A DNA stretch of 64,000 nt from Pseudomonadales bacterium (GTDB lineage: Bacteria; Pseudomonadota; Gammaproteobacteria; Pseudomonadales; Azotimanducaceae), in contig JANQKS010000115.1 in assembly GCA_028281005.1 (NCBI GenBank), positions 62,001-126,000 of the forward strand. The letters run 5' to 3'. Position numbers and translations under genes: made by a program. Position 1 is the stretch's first letter, and the number at the start of each line of letters is the position of its first letter. This document shows positions 52,859 to 60,319 of this stretch, one piece after another. The notes below the pieces were generated by a model. It had not been told where the DNA came from. It was given only the letters and a program-made list of their open reading frames with translations, and searched no databases.

Positions 52859-53467
52859 TTATGTCTGCTGAGGAACAGCACCAGCCATGTTGTTTTCAAG
52901 GTTTCGCAACCTGTCTAAAAACGGCGAAAAGCCGCGCCCACATTTCCCAGCGACTACCTCAACGTCTAACTCCCGTGCTACGTCAGCGTAGAAATCCGCT
53001 AGTGCCACGTCGAGAGACTCTGTTATCGCACGCGCGACTTCTTTTCCTTTATTTACACGGTCCAACTCCTTCACTTCGTTCACTGTGACAGAAGCTACCT
53101 TTCTGACCGCATTGATATCAGCAAGCATCCACGAGTCGAACGTTCTGATTGGAACACCGAGCGCTCGAGGAAATAGGTTTCCCTCCCAGATTTGAGCATC
53201 TTCTATTTCGCTTAGACGATCGGGATAGTTGTCTTGGTCAACGAGCAAGACTAACGCGTCATAACCACGCTTGTCGGCTTCAATAATCCATCTTATAGCC
53301 CGTTTCATCATCCCGGCTCCCCGACCGTGATGCGTGTGTATCTCATTGTTTGCAACGCGATCCGAGTCAAACTCGGTACAGGATGGACAAACTTGCTTTA
53401 CGATATTTTCCATCGCTCCAAAACGCTCATGCGGGCCTTCGCCGACGATTAGGCACTTTCCGGTCAT
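52859..53467 (-). CDS. TOPRIM-domain protein (DUF4276-like), partner of the ATPase
   Basis: A 202-residue protein that reads as a TOPRIM nuclease domain: the first acidic motif is LIVGEGPHER (Glu10 and Glu14), and the DxD motif is Asp77-Gln-Asp79 in LVLLVDQDN after a predicted strand. Later conserved-looking pieces are FDSWMLAD and AGKCGRGFSPFL. It resembles DUF4276/DUF4435-type proteins that accompany ABC-like ATPases in antiphage systems; I infer a metal-dependent nuclease. Its ATG overlaps the ATPase stop by four bases (ATGA), so the two are coupled. It lies inside the selC island and has no other neighbour there. Confidence 0.78.
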   Translation of the reverse strand: MTGKCLIVGEGPHERFGAMENIVKQVCPSCTEFDSDRVANNEIHTHHGRGAGMMKRAIRWIIEADKRGYDALVLLVDQDNYPDRLSEIEDAQIWEGNLFPRALGVPIRTFDSWMLADINAVRKVASVTVNEVKELDRVNKGKEVARAITESLDVALADFYADVARELDVEVVAGKCGRGFSPFLDRLRNLENNMAGAVPQQT

Positions 53468-54639
53468 ATCTTTGAATCGGCGATCGCCCTATCTCCTTCT
53501 GCTGTCCAAATCTCTCCGAGTGTGAATATGTCTTTTTGGCTTGTCACAAGTTCGCTGTTAGCCAAATTCGTAACGGTGACTTCTCCTTCCTTGTTTTTGG
53601 TGCAGACATTTACATCTTCCGGTTTGAATAGATCAACCACGTAGGGAGAGTGAGTCGTCAACAAGACCTGTGTACCGGCGTTTTCCTCGACCAAGTCTTT
53701 AAAGATGCTCAGTATGTCCTTTAGCCGTTTAGGGTGGATTCCGTTTTCAGGCTCTTCGATGAGCAACATCGACGGCGGATTTGGAAGTTTCAGGAGAGTC
53801 AGGTATGCGAGCACGATTATTAAGCCATCTGAAACCTGCGATGCCGGTACAGGTTTGTTATAGCTCTTGGTTATGAACGCGATCCCTTTGCCGTCACCTC
53901 TCTGCAGCAAGGGCACGGGCATAGAAGGATCGAAATTCGCTCGGTACCCTTGCTGAGGTAAAACTTGAATTCTTTCAATCTGAGGAAAGATCTTTCTGAA
54001 TCGATCTTCTAGTTCCGCGAACAAATGTCTGTCGTATCCGAGCAAGTAGTCCAGACAGCTCGCCAGTCCAAATCCAGATGCATCTATGGTTGGGTCTTCT
54101 CCCCTCGACAAATCGGCTGCTGTGGGCAGCGCAAGAAACGAAGGATTCCATCGTGCTAGCGATACTCCTCGCAAAGTTCTGCGAATCGTAGAGAGCCCTT
54201 CTTGCTGGTTTTTTGGTAGGTCGGCTGATTGGGACAGATTGATTGCTGTGACTCGTTTGTTCTTGCTCTGCGGAAGGTTAAAGCTTCGGGCTGGGCTTAC
54301 CGAGGTATCCGCGTAGGACTCTTCAATAACCCGCACGTCTTTCCCTTGTTTGAAGTCAAGAGCCAGAGAGTAGTTTAACGCCGTGCGCTCTTCGGATATG
54401 TCTGCCTCGAAGGTGACAAACTTACTTCGGTCCTGTCGCCACACAAGCTCTTGGTCAACCCAGTTTCCTGTAAAGCAGTTTTGTAGATCTAGCTCGGCGC
54501 TAGAACAAAGGGCTTCGACAGATTGCAATACACTAGTCTTCCCAGAGTCGTTCGGACCGATTAGAACGCTAATCGGAGAAAACGGAATCGAGACGTTTCG
54601 AAGCGCCTTGAAGTGTCTGATTGTGAGGTGCCTTATCAT
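53464..54639 (-). CDS. ABC/OLD-type AAA ATPase of putative defence module
   Basis: A 391-residue SMC/ABC-like ATPase: Walker A GPNDSGKTS (28-36) right after the N-terminal strand pair IRHLTIRHFKALRN, a signature-like VSDGL (269-273), Walker B MLLIEEPENG (291-300) and the H-loop TTHSPY (328-333). OLD nucleases have this ATPase fused to a TOPRIM domain; here the protein stops after the ATPase and TOPRIM is a separate overlapping gene, the arrangement of PARIS (AriA/AriB). The ATG has AAGG at a good distance. The 230 residues between Walker A and the signature, with no motif I recognise, may be the sensor region. Confidence 0.85.
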   Translation of the reverse strand: MIRHLTIRHFKALRNVSIPFSPISVLIGPNDSGKTSVLQSVEALCSSAELDLQNCFTGNWVDQELVWRQDRSKFVTFEADISEERTALNYSLALDFKQGKDVRVIEESYADTSVSPARSFNLPQSKNKRVTAINLSQSADLPKNQQEGLSTIRRTLRGVSLARWNPSFLALPTAADLSRGEDPTIDASGFGLASCLDYLLGYDRHLFAELEDRFRKIFPQIERIQVLPQQGYRANFDPSMPVPLLQRGDGKGIAFITKSYNKPVPASQVSDGLIIVLAYLTLLKLPNPPSMLLIEEPENGIHPKRLKDILSIFKDLVEENAGTQVLLTTHSPYVVDLFKPEDVNVCTKNKEGEVTVTNLANSELVTSQKDIFTLGEIWTAEGDRAIADSKI

Positions 54640-55153
54640 TGCACGACCTTATGCGCGTTAAACTAGACAATTATTGGGTGAAGTATCCCACGATCTTACA
54701 TTCCATAGTTGTGAGTCGCTCGTAGTTTCGGGTCTCAACTTGTCCTTCGTGAACATACGCCGAGACTACGGAATTCGCCTTCAGAATCAGTTTGTCGATT
54801 CAATTCTTTCGGCCCAGTCTGTAAGTCCTTTGGGTGACACCTCTAGTTGGAGCAACCTTGAGTAGATGTTCTGAGTGACAGTTTTAGTGGATACCACGCC
54901 AGAATCGTCACAAGACCAAAATAGAATTCCGTTACAAACCAGGTTCACTCAGCGCGGCTACCTTCTTCGCAGAAAGTACAGTGCGCGCAGTCTTGGAAGT
55001 CGCAATTTCTCCAACCCACCAATCAACCAGCCAACAAGTCTGGGATAGTGCTGGAAATCTCTAGACTTAGCTAGACGCTAACAGCATTGTTTTTGTTATA
55101 AAAATCGGTGCGAGTAGACTTACTCAGACCTGCATAAACCCCGGATTTACGGA
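54640..55153. other. Non-coding right part of the island
   Basis: About 510 bases, low GC (one line counted at 42%), with no gene that I can support. A 63-codon plus-strand frame at 54674-54865 has no ribosome site or family features. It includes the promoter region of the ATPase gene, in which I could not fix a -35/-10 pair. It might contain an RNA or the remains of a lost gene. Confidence 0.5.
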
Positions 55154-55167
55154 TACCTCTTCCGCCA
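55154..55167 (+). repeat. Right direct repeat (att site) of the selC island
   Basis: TACCTCTTCCGCCA again, identical to the selC 3' end but without the rest of a tRNA around it. It marks the right border, 22 bases before the serine-hydrolase stop. Confidence 0.8.
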
Positions 55168-55189
55168 GACTCAACCCCGAGGGCTGAGA

Positions 55190-56674
55190 TCATCTTCCGC
55201 GAATCACAAGCGTTAACAAAACGACGGCAAGCAACAAGGCTAGTACCATCGACACAACTGCTGTGACAGTCAGATCAGGAAAGAATGCATAGCCGGTCGC
55301 GAAGTCGACCTTAGTCACTTCCTGGAACCCAACCAATACAGCATAAGCACCCGCCACCAGCCCCAATACCGCCCCAAGATTCAGAACGCGTATCTTAAGA
55401 GAAATGGGATCTCCGGGTTTCCGCAGTTGCCGTGCAGCCTTGAAAAGCAATAACAAAAGCCCCAACGGGGCTGTCGCGGCCCACCAGATCGCGGTGCTTG
55501 CGCCAATCGACGCCGCTGCAGGCACAGGCTCCCTGCCCAAAGCGGCGTTGGTCACAGCCCTCGGTAGATCGCCGTGCGCCAGGCCTGACATATTGGTTAA
55601 CACCACCGCCACCTCGCTCCTCGCAGGGACTATTGTGGCGAGGGTAAAGAAACCAGGTGTAAAACCCGAATGCTCGTAGACTAGATCGTCGGCGGAGCTA
55701 TCTGCATACCAACCGTAGGCATACCCCCAATGCCCACCGATGGGTTTAACAGTGAATAGCCTCTCCACACCTTCAGGCACAATACGCGGGTCGCGAGTGC
55801 GTACTGCCTCCACATAGCGAGCCATATCCTCGATACTGGCCCAAACACCGCCGGCGCCGATCATGCGCCTATCAGGCTGTGCCTCCTGCGCTGGCTGCCA
55901 TGCTCGCGGCAACCCAAACCAAAGGCGGTAACCTGTCGCCACCGCAGTCGCGCCCGAAGGCGGCTTACTCACAAAACTGTTCCTCATGCCAAGCGGACTA
56001 AAGATGCGCGTTTGCAATACTTGCTCGAAGCTCTGCTCGTCCAGAACCTCAATCAGGTGGGACAGCAGCGCGTAGTTGGCGTTTGAGTATTGAAAAGACG
56101 TCCCCGGTTCAGCGAACAACTGAACCCCAGCTAGTTCTGCAACCACTGCCGCTGGCCCTGACAAATTGGAGTCGACGGCAGCGGAACGGTTGCCGTCCAA
56201 TGTCGTCAGTCCGCTGTGGTGCGTAACCAGGTGATCAATAATGATGCGATCCGACTGAGATTTAGAAGCAGTGCGGAAAGTTGGAACATGGCGTACCAAC
56301 GGATTATCCAAGCCAAGCAGTCCCTCAGCTGCCATTTGCAGAATGATAAGCGCCACAAAAGACTTGGTGATCGATCCTATTTGAAATGGCGTTTCTGCGG
56401 TAACGGGCGCTCCGGTCGGCCCAGCTATGCCAAAACCTCTTACAAGAACTGTCTGCCCGTTGCGTAATACCGCCACGGCCATGCCCGGCGCCCCAGCCTC
56501 TTCGCGCATCTTTGATGCAGCGGCGTCAAACCATGCTGAGTCAAATTTCTGGTCGGCTTCCCATTGTTCTGCCATTACTTGCTGTCCCAAGAGGACGAGC
56601 AACAGCACACCAATCATTCCTGTCGTCTTAATAAATCCACCAACCAACGGTTTATTGGATTGGATGTTAACCAT
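55190..56674 (-). CDS. Membrane-anchored serine hydrolase (beta-lactamase/AmpC-like fold)
   Basis: A class C beta-lactamase-type serine hydrolase of 494 residues. A hydrophobic signal or anchor lies in the first ~35 residues, then the active-site motif SITK (SxxK), the YSN motif (FQYSNANYALL) and HSGFTPGF as the third element. The last ~110 residues hold three hydrophobic helices, so the catalytic domain is probably periplasmic and tethered. Relatives include D-aminopeptidases, esterases and PBP4-like proteins; the substrate is open. Start uncertain: ATG at 56674, GTG at 56710 or ATG at 56617; none has a convincing ribosome site. Its stop lies 22 bases from the island border. Confidence 0.85.
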   Translation of the reverse strand: MVNIQSNKPLVGGFIKTTGMIGVLLLVLLGQQVMAEQWEADQKFDSAWFDAAASKMREEAGAPGMAVAVLRNGQTVLVRGFGIAGPTGAPVTAETPFQIGSITKSFVALIILQMAAEGLLGLDNPLVRHVPTFRTASKSQSDRIIIDHLVTHHSGLTTLDGNRSAAVDSNLSGPAAVVAELAGVQLFAEPGTSFQYSNANYALLSHLIEVLDEQSFEQVLQTRIFSPLGMRNSFVSKPPSGATAVATGYRLWFGLPRAWQPAQEAQPDRRMIGAGGVWASIEDMARYVEAVRTRDPRIVPEGVERLFTVKPIGGHWGYAYGWYADSSADDLVYEHSGFTPGFFTLATIVPARSEVAVVLTNMSGLAHGDLPRAVTNAALGREPVPAAASIGASTAIWWAATAPLGLLLLLFKAARQLRKPGDPISLKIRVLNLGAVLGLVAGAYAVLVGFQEVTKVDFATGYAFFPDLTVTAVVSMVLALLLAVVLLTLVIRGR

Positions 56675-56775
56675 TGTTGCGAGGACGACACCAGTCCGCG
56701 CCACCCCCACGACACATTTGAACCCATAGCAGATTCAACGTTACCTACTGCTTGAGCATCCATCAGGAAACAACC

Positions 56776-57081
56776 ATGAGAACCCTCTTATCAATCCTCT
56801 TGCTGACTACCGCGGCAGGCGCAATCGCCGATCCAGCTGCTCAATATGAATATCTTACAAGTCAAGCACAGTCGCCTTCTCACCAGGCTTCAGATTACAC
56901 ACGAGGCAACAGCTCTTATGCGAATCAGAGCCCGAGTAAGTACTACGAAGGAACAGTAGCGACAGGCGGTGTGTTAGTTGCGGAAGACCCAACTCAGCCG
57001 CGCGACACAGTTCAAGCAACCAGCAACGAACGAGACAGAGCGTTCCAGACCTTGTCGAATATCATGAAATCCGAACACTGA
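56776..57081 (+). CDS. Small secreted protein of unknown function
   Basis: A 101-residue protein. The ATG at 56776 follows AGGA, and residues 1-18 (MRTLLSILLLTTAAGAIA) form a clear signal peptide with an Ala-x-Ala-type cleavage site. The mature part is rich in Ser, Gln, Tyr, Thr and Asn without cysteines, so no disulfides or lipobox. I recognise no domain. It is divergent from the serine hydrolase and converges on the next gene. Confidence 0.7.
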   Translation: MRTLLSILLLTTAAGAIADPAAQYEYLTSQAQSPSHQASDYTRGNSSYANQSPSKYYEGTVATGGVLVAEDPTQPRDTVQATSNERDRAFQTLSNIMKSEH

Positions 57082-57101
57082 TTCGGGGCACCTGAGTCGG
57101 A

Positions 57102-57503
57102 TTACTGCTCAGCCTCCCGCTGATGCCGAATCCACTCCTTGTCCACGTTAAGTTTGCCGGCAATCTTGTCCTCGGGCGCCACGACCCGCCAAAACGGCGT
57201 AATTTCGCGCAGCGGCGTGCCGCCCTCTAATTCCTCAAGCGCCGCTTGCGCTGCAATCCGTACAAATATTGCAGTGGAGACGGGGCACGTGGCGTCGCAT
57301 TTGTTACGTCGAGCCAGCTCATTCCTGAGTTGATGCATGGTCTTGGTTTTGCCACTGGGGATTTTGCGGATGTAGGTATCCATCATTTGCGGCGTGCCGA
57401 CGAGCATTAATTGCCCTGCCTTGATCCCCGCGAAGTCGTTTTCCAAAACAACTTTCTTTTTCTCTTTTTTCTGCTTTAACCTTGCTACTGCGGATTTGGC
57501 CAT
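57102..57503 (-). CDS. Small basic conserved protein, possibly MGMT/Atl-like
   Basis: A 133-residue protein with a Lys-rich start (KQKKEKKK). The core has CDATCPVSTAIFVRIAAQAALEE and ITPFWRVVAPEDKIAGKL. The WRVV pattern recalls the DNA-binding end of O6-alkylguanine transferases and Atl1-like proteins (PWxRVI), but no PCHR-type active site is present; this is a loose resemblance only. ATG at 57503 chosen; five more codons are open upstream. Function unknown. Confidence 0.65.
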   Translation of the reverse strand: MAKSAVARLKQKKEKKKVVLENDFAGIKAGQLMLVGTPQMMDTYIRKIPSGKTKTMHQLRNELARRNKCDATCPVSTAIFVRIAAQAALEELEGGTPLREITPFWRVVAPEDKIAGKLNVDKEWIRHQREAEQ

Positions 57504-57620
57504 GTTTAACACTCTCACTCCTCGCTAGCCAACTTAGCACGGCTAGCTTGAGACGAAAATAATCCGCCTTTTTCGCCAAATAAAACAATAAGTTACTTCA
57601 TTTCTGCGTTAAGGAACCCC

Positions 57621-58469
57621 ATGCCTAATTGGCTTAAACCCAACAACAATGCGGTCATCACCGGTGGTGCAAGCGGCATCGGCCTCGCGGCCGCGGAGCG
57701 TTTTCTACAAGCCGGTATGAACGTGCTCATTGCAGACGTAAATGCGGACACACTCGGCGATGCTGTGACAACCCTGGCACCCGTCGCGAACGATGGCGCG
57801 CTGCATTCTAAACTCTGTGACGTGGCGGATTTTGCCCAGCTACAAGCACTGCAGTCGACCGCAGCTGACAAGCTGGGCAACGTACACTGCCTGATGAACA
57901 ATGCCGGTACCGGCTTTCCACCCTCCCCACCATGGGAGGGCTTGGAGAATTGGAAGAAGCAGCTGGACATCAATCTGTGGGGCATCATCCACGGTTGCCA
58001 AGCTTTCGTACCGGCCATGTTGGCCGCTGGTGAACCGGGGGCGATCATCAACACTGGTTCCAAACAAGGTATCACCAACCCGCCCGGTAACTATGCCTAC
58101 AATCTCTCCAAAGCAGGGGTCAAAGCTTATACGGAGAGTTTGGCGCATGCGCTGCGCCAAGAGCAGGAGAAGGAGGCTCGGCTAACGGCGCACCTACTGG
58201 TGCCCGGGTTTACGTATACCGGCATGATTGCGCGCTTTGTACCCGAGCAGCCTCCGGGCGCATGGTCACCTCAACAGGTGGTCGATTTTCTCATTGGCGC
58301 ACTTGATCAAGGCGATTTCTACATCCTCTGCCCCGACAATGAAACGCCGCGCGAACTCGATGAACAGCGCATCCAATGGAATACGGACGATTTGATCAAG
58401 AACCGTTCAGCGTTATCGCGTTGGGATCCAGAGTTTGAAGCGGCGTATCAAGCGTTTATCGATGGCTGA
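57621..58469 (+). CDS. Short-chain dehydrogenase/reductase (SDR)
   Basis: A 282-residue classical SDR: cofactor loop ITGGASGIGLAAAE, NNAG motif at about 92, catalytic Ser in NTGSKQG and the YxxxK pair in YAYNLSKAG. Asp at the end of strand two (IADVNAD) suggests NAD rather than NADP. The C-terminal ~50 residues (ELDEQRIQWNTDDL...) are family-specific; substrate unknown. It stands alone, 40 bases or more from neighbours, on the plus strand upstream of metX. Confidence 0.88.
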   Translation: MPNWLKPNNNAVITGGASGIGLAAAERFLQAGMNVLIADVNADTLGDAVTTLAPVANDGALHSKLCDVADFAQLQALQSTAADKLGNVHCLMNNAGTGFPPSPPWEGLENWKKQLDINLWGIIHGCQAFVPAMLAAGEPGAIINTGSKQGITNPPGNYAYNLSKAGVKAYTESLAHALRQEQEKEARLTAHLLVPGFTYTGMIARFVPEQPPGAWSPQQVVDFLIGALDQGDFYILCPDNETPRELDEQRIQWNTDDLIKNRSALSRWDPEFEAAYQAFIDG

Positions 58470-58589
58470 ATATGACGGTGCAGCCATGAGCAATGCCGCC
58501 ATTGTTGGTGCAAAATCGCACTAGCACCCGCGCCGCGAATCTCTTAAGGTTCTCCGCCCCACACCGAACGAGAATCGCCGAGGCCTTTT

Positions 58590-59675
58590 GTGACAGCTGT
58601 GCAGACCATCACCCTTGACGGTGAATTTGCCATGCGCCGTGGCCACATTAATCAACCTACCCTGGCCTTTGAAACCTGGGGTACGTTAAACGCTGCCAAG
58701 GATAATGCGGTGTTGATTTTCACCGGTTTATCCCCCTCGGCGCATGCCTGTTCTTCAGACAAAGATCCGTCGGCGGGCTGGTGGGAAGACATGGTCGGCC
58801 CGGCCAAACCCATCGATACAGATCGCTTTTTTGTGATTTGTGTGAATTCCTTGGGTAGTTGTTTTGGTTCCACGGGCCCTGCCAGTATCAATCCCGATAG
58901 CGGCAAGATTTACCGTCTGACTTTCCCGGTCCTCACGGTGGAAGACATCGCCGACGCCGCCGTGCACGTGCTAGATCACTTGGGTGTGGCTGAGCTAAAC
59001 ACCGTTGTGGGTTCTTCCATGGGGGGCATGACCGCACTGGCGTTTACCCAAGAGCAACCCGGACGCGCCCGTCGCCTGGTGTCCATCTCCTCCGCGGCGC
59101 GCAGCCTGCCGTTTTCGATTGCACTACGCTCGCTACAACGGGAGATGATTCGCACCGATCCGGCTTGGCAAAACGGCGATTATGACCTGGACGGCAATGG
59201 TCCTGTGGCCGGTATGCGCCTGGCTCGCAAGCTCGGCATGATCACCTACCGTTCCGCGGCGGAGTGGGCTGAACGATTTGGCCGTGAACGCGCCACTGAT
59301 TTCACCCACGCCGACAATCCGTTTGGCATCGACTTTGAAGTGGAATCTTACCTGGAGAGTCATGCCAATCGGTTCATCGGCAGCTTCGATGCAAACTGTT
59401 ACCTGTATCTGTCACGCGCGATGGATTTGTTTGACGCAGCCGACCATGGCGGCAGTCTCGACGCCAGCTTCAGTAAGTTGCAGCTTGAATCTGCACTGGT
59501 CATCGGTGTAGAAACCGACTTCTTGTTCCCCGTGAGCCAACAAGAAGAATTAGCCATGGCATTGAACACGCACATCAACGACGTCACGTTTAAACGTCTG
59601 CCGTCGTTGCAGGGGCACGATTCGTTTTTGGTCGACATGGACCGCTTTCGACCGGCGGTGGCGGAATACTTCTAG
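58590..59675 (+). CDS. metX: MetX, homoserine O-acyltransferase
   Basis: An alpha/beta-hydrolase acyltransferase of 361 residues that activates homoserine for methionine synthesis. The nucleophile Ser143 is in VGSSMGGM, and the His is in LQGHDSFLVD near the end. MetX proteins with this sequence may use acetyl-CoA or succinyl-CoA, or in some gammaproteobacteria acylate serine instead; I cannot tell which. GTG start with GAGG upstream. The usual partner metW is not next to it. Confidence 0.93.
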   Translation: MTAVQTITLDGEFAMRRGHINQPTLAFETWGTLNAAKDNAVLIFTGLSPSAHACSSDKDPSAGWWEDMVGPAKPIDTDRFFVICVNSLGSCFGSTGPASINPDSGKIYRLTFPVLTVEDIADAAVHVLDHLGVAELNTVVGSSMGGMTALAFTQEQPGRARRLVSISSAARSLPFSIALRSLQREMIRTDPAWQNGDYDLDGNGPVAGMRLARKLGMITYRSAAEWAERFGRERATDFTHADNPFGIDFEVESYLESHANRFIGSFDANCYLYLSRAMDLFDAADHGGSLDASFSKLQLESALVIGVETDFLFPVSQQEELAMALNTHINDVTFKRLPSLQGHDSFLVDMDRFRPAVAEYF

Positions 59676-59695
59676 GTAAACCACTAAGCCGAGAT

Positions 59696-60319
59696 CTAAG
59701 CTAGAAGCTCCTGCAGCATCGCTGCATCCATATAGCCACCGGCAAACAGCGTTAACGCACCTTCGCGCTCGATCAACAAACTAGGCAACGCATTGGTGCC
59801 AAACGCCCCGGCATTGTCGAACTGAAATCTAACCCGTTCGAGGATCGCCGGCTCACGCATCTTTTCGCGCAACTGCTCGGTTGATACCTCACACCGTGCA
59901 GCCACTTCTACCAAGATTTCGACGTTGGTAATGTCGCGTCCGTGGCGGAAAAACTGCTCCTGCAGGGCGTGCAAGTAATCAAACGGCGCTGCCGAGGTGA
60001 GGTCTCTCACCGCCTCTACCGCTAAACAGGAGGTGACGGAATTATGCACGTATTCTACAGGCAGCTTGAAACCAAACTCCTGCCCCGTGGTATCCGCCAC
60101 TTCCCGCCACAGTCGCATCAAAAAACGCCGACCGTAGTCGCCGATGGGTTGCGTACCATGGGTGTTGATGCCGCCCAACATCAATTCAAAGTCAACGCGG
60201 TGCGCCAGTGCGGCGCGCGCTTTTTCAAACTCCGAAGCCATCCCCCAGCACCAGGAGCACATCGGGTCGGTCACAAACACCAGTTTCTGGCGACTCGGGC
60301 TGTCATCCGCTTGGGTCAT
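59696..60319 (-). CDS. DsbA family thiol oxidoreductase (FrnE-like) coupled to selD
   Basis: A 207-residue DsbA-fold protein with the redox motif Cys21-Ser-Trp-Cys24 (DPMCSWCWG) and the cis-proline loop NALPSLL. It has no signal peptide, so it is cytoplasmic like FrnE and HCCA-type members. Its ATG overlaps the selD stop by four bases (ATGA). That coupling suggests a role in selenium or thiol redox chemistry, an inference only. Converges on metX. Confidence 0.87.
   Translation of the reverse strand: MTQADDSPSRQKLVFVTDPMCSWCWGMASEFEKARAALAHRVDFELMLGGINTHGTQPIGDYGRRFLMRLWREVADTTGQEFGFKLPVEYVHNSVTSCLAVEAVRDLTSAAPFDYLHALQEQFFRHGRDITNVEILVEVAARCEVSTEQLREKMREPAILERVRFQFDNAGAFGTNALPSLLIEREGALTLFAGGYMDAAMLQELLA

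Larger units (their letters stand above)
52584..55167. mobile_element. Integrase-less genomic island in selC
   Basis: The last 14 bases of selC, TACCTCTTCCGCCA, are repeated exactly at 55154-55167. Between the copies there are only an ATPase gene and a TOPRIM gene in one operon, and flanking non-coding DNA. Hand counts of sample 60-base lines inside give about 42-52% GC against 57-62% in selB and the serine hydrolase outside. tRNA 3' ends, selC in particular, are classic integration sites. No integrase, excisionase or transposase is present, so the island must have been moved by another element's enzyme or has lost its own. Confidence 0.8.

Noticed and set aside
52816-53088. 90-codon plus-strand frame at the island's left
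   Set aside because: Antisense to the TOPRIM gene, which has motifs and a coupled start; this frame has none.
54674-54865. 63-codon plus-strand frame in the island
   Set aside because: No ribosome site, no recognisable features, no neighbour it could be coupled with; kept only as non-coding DNA.
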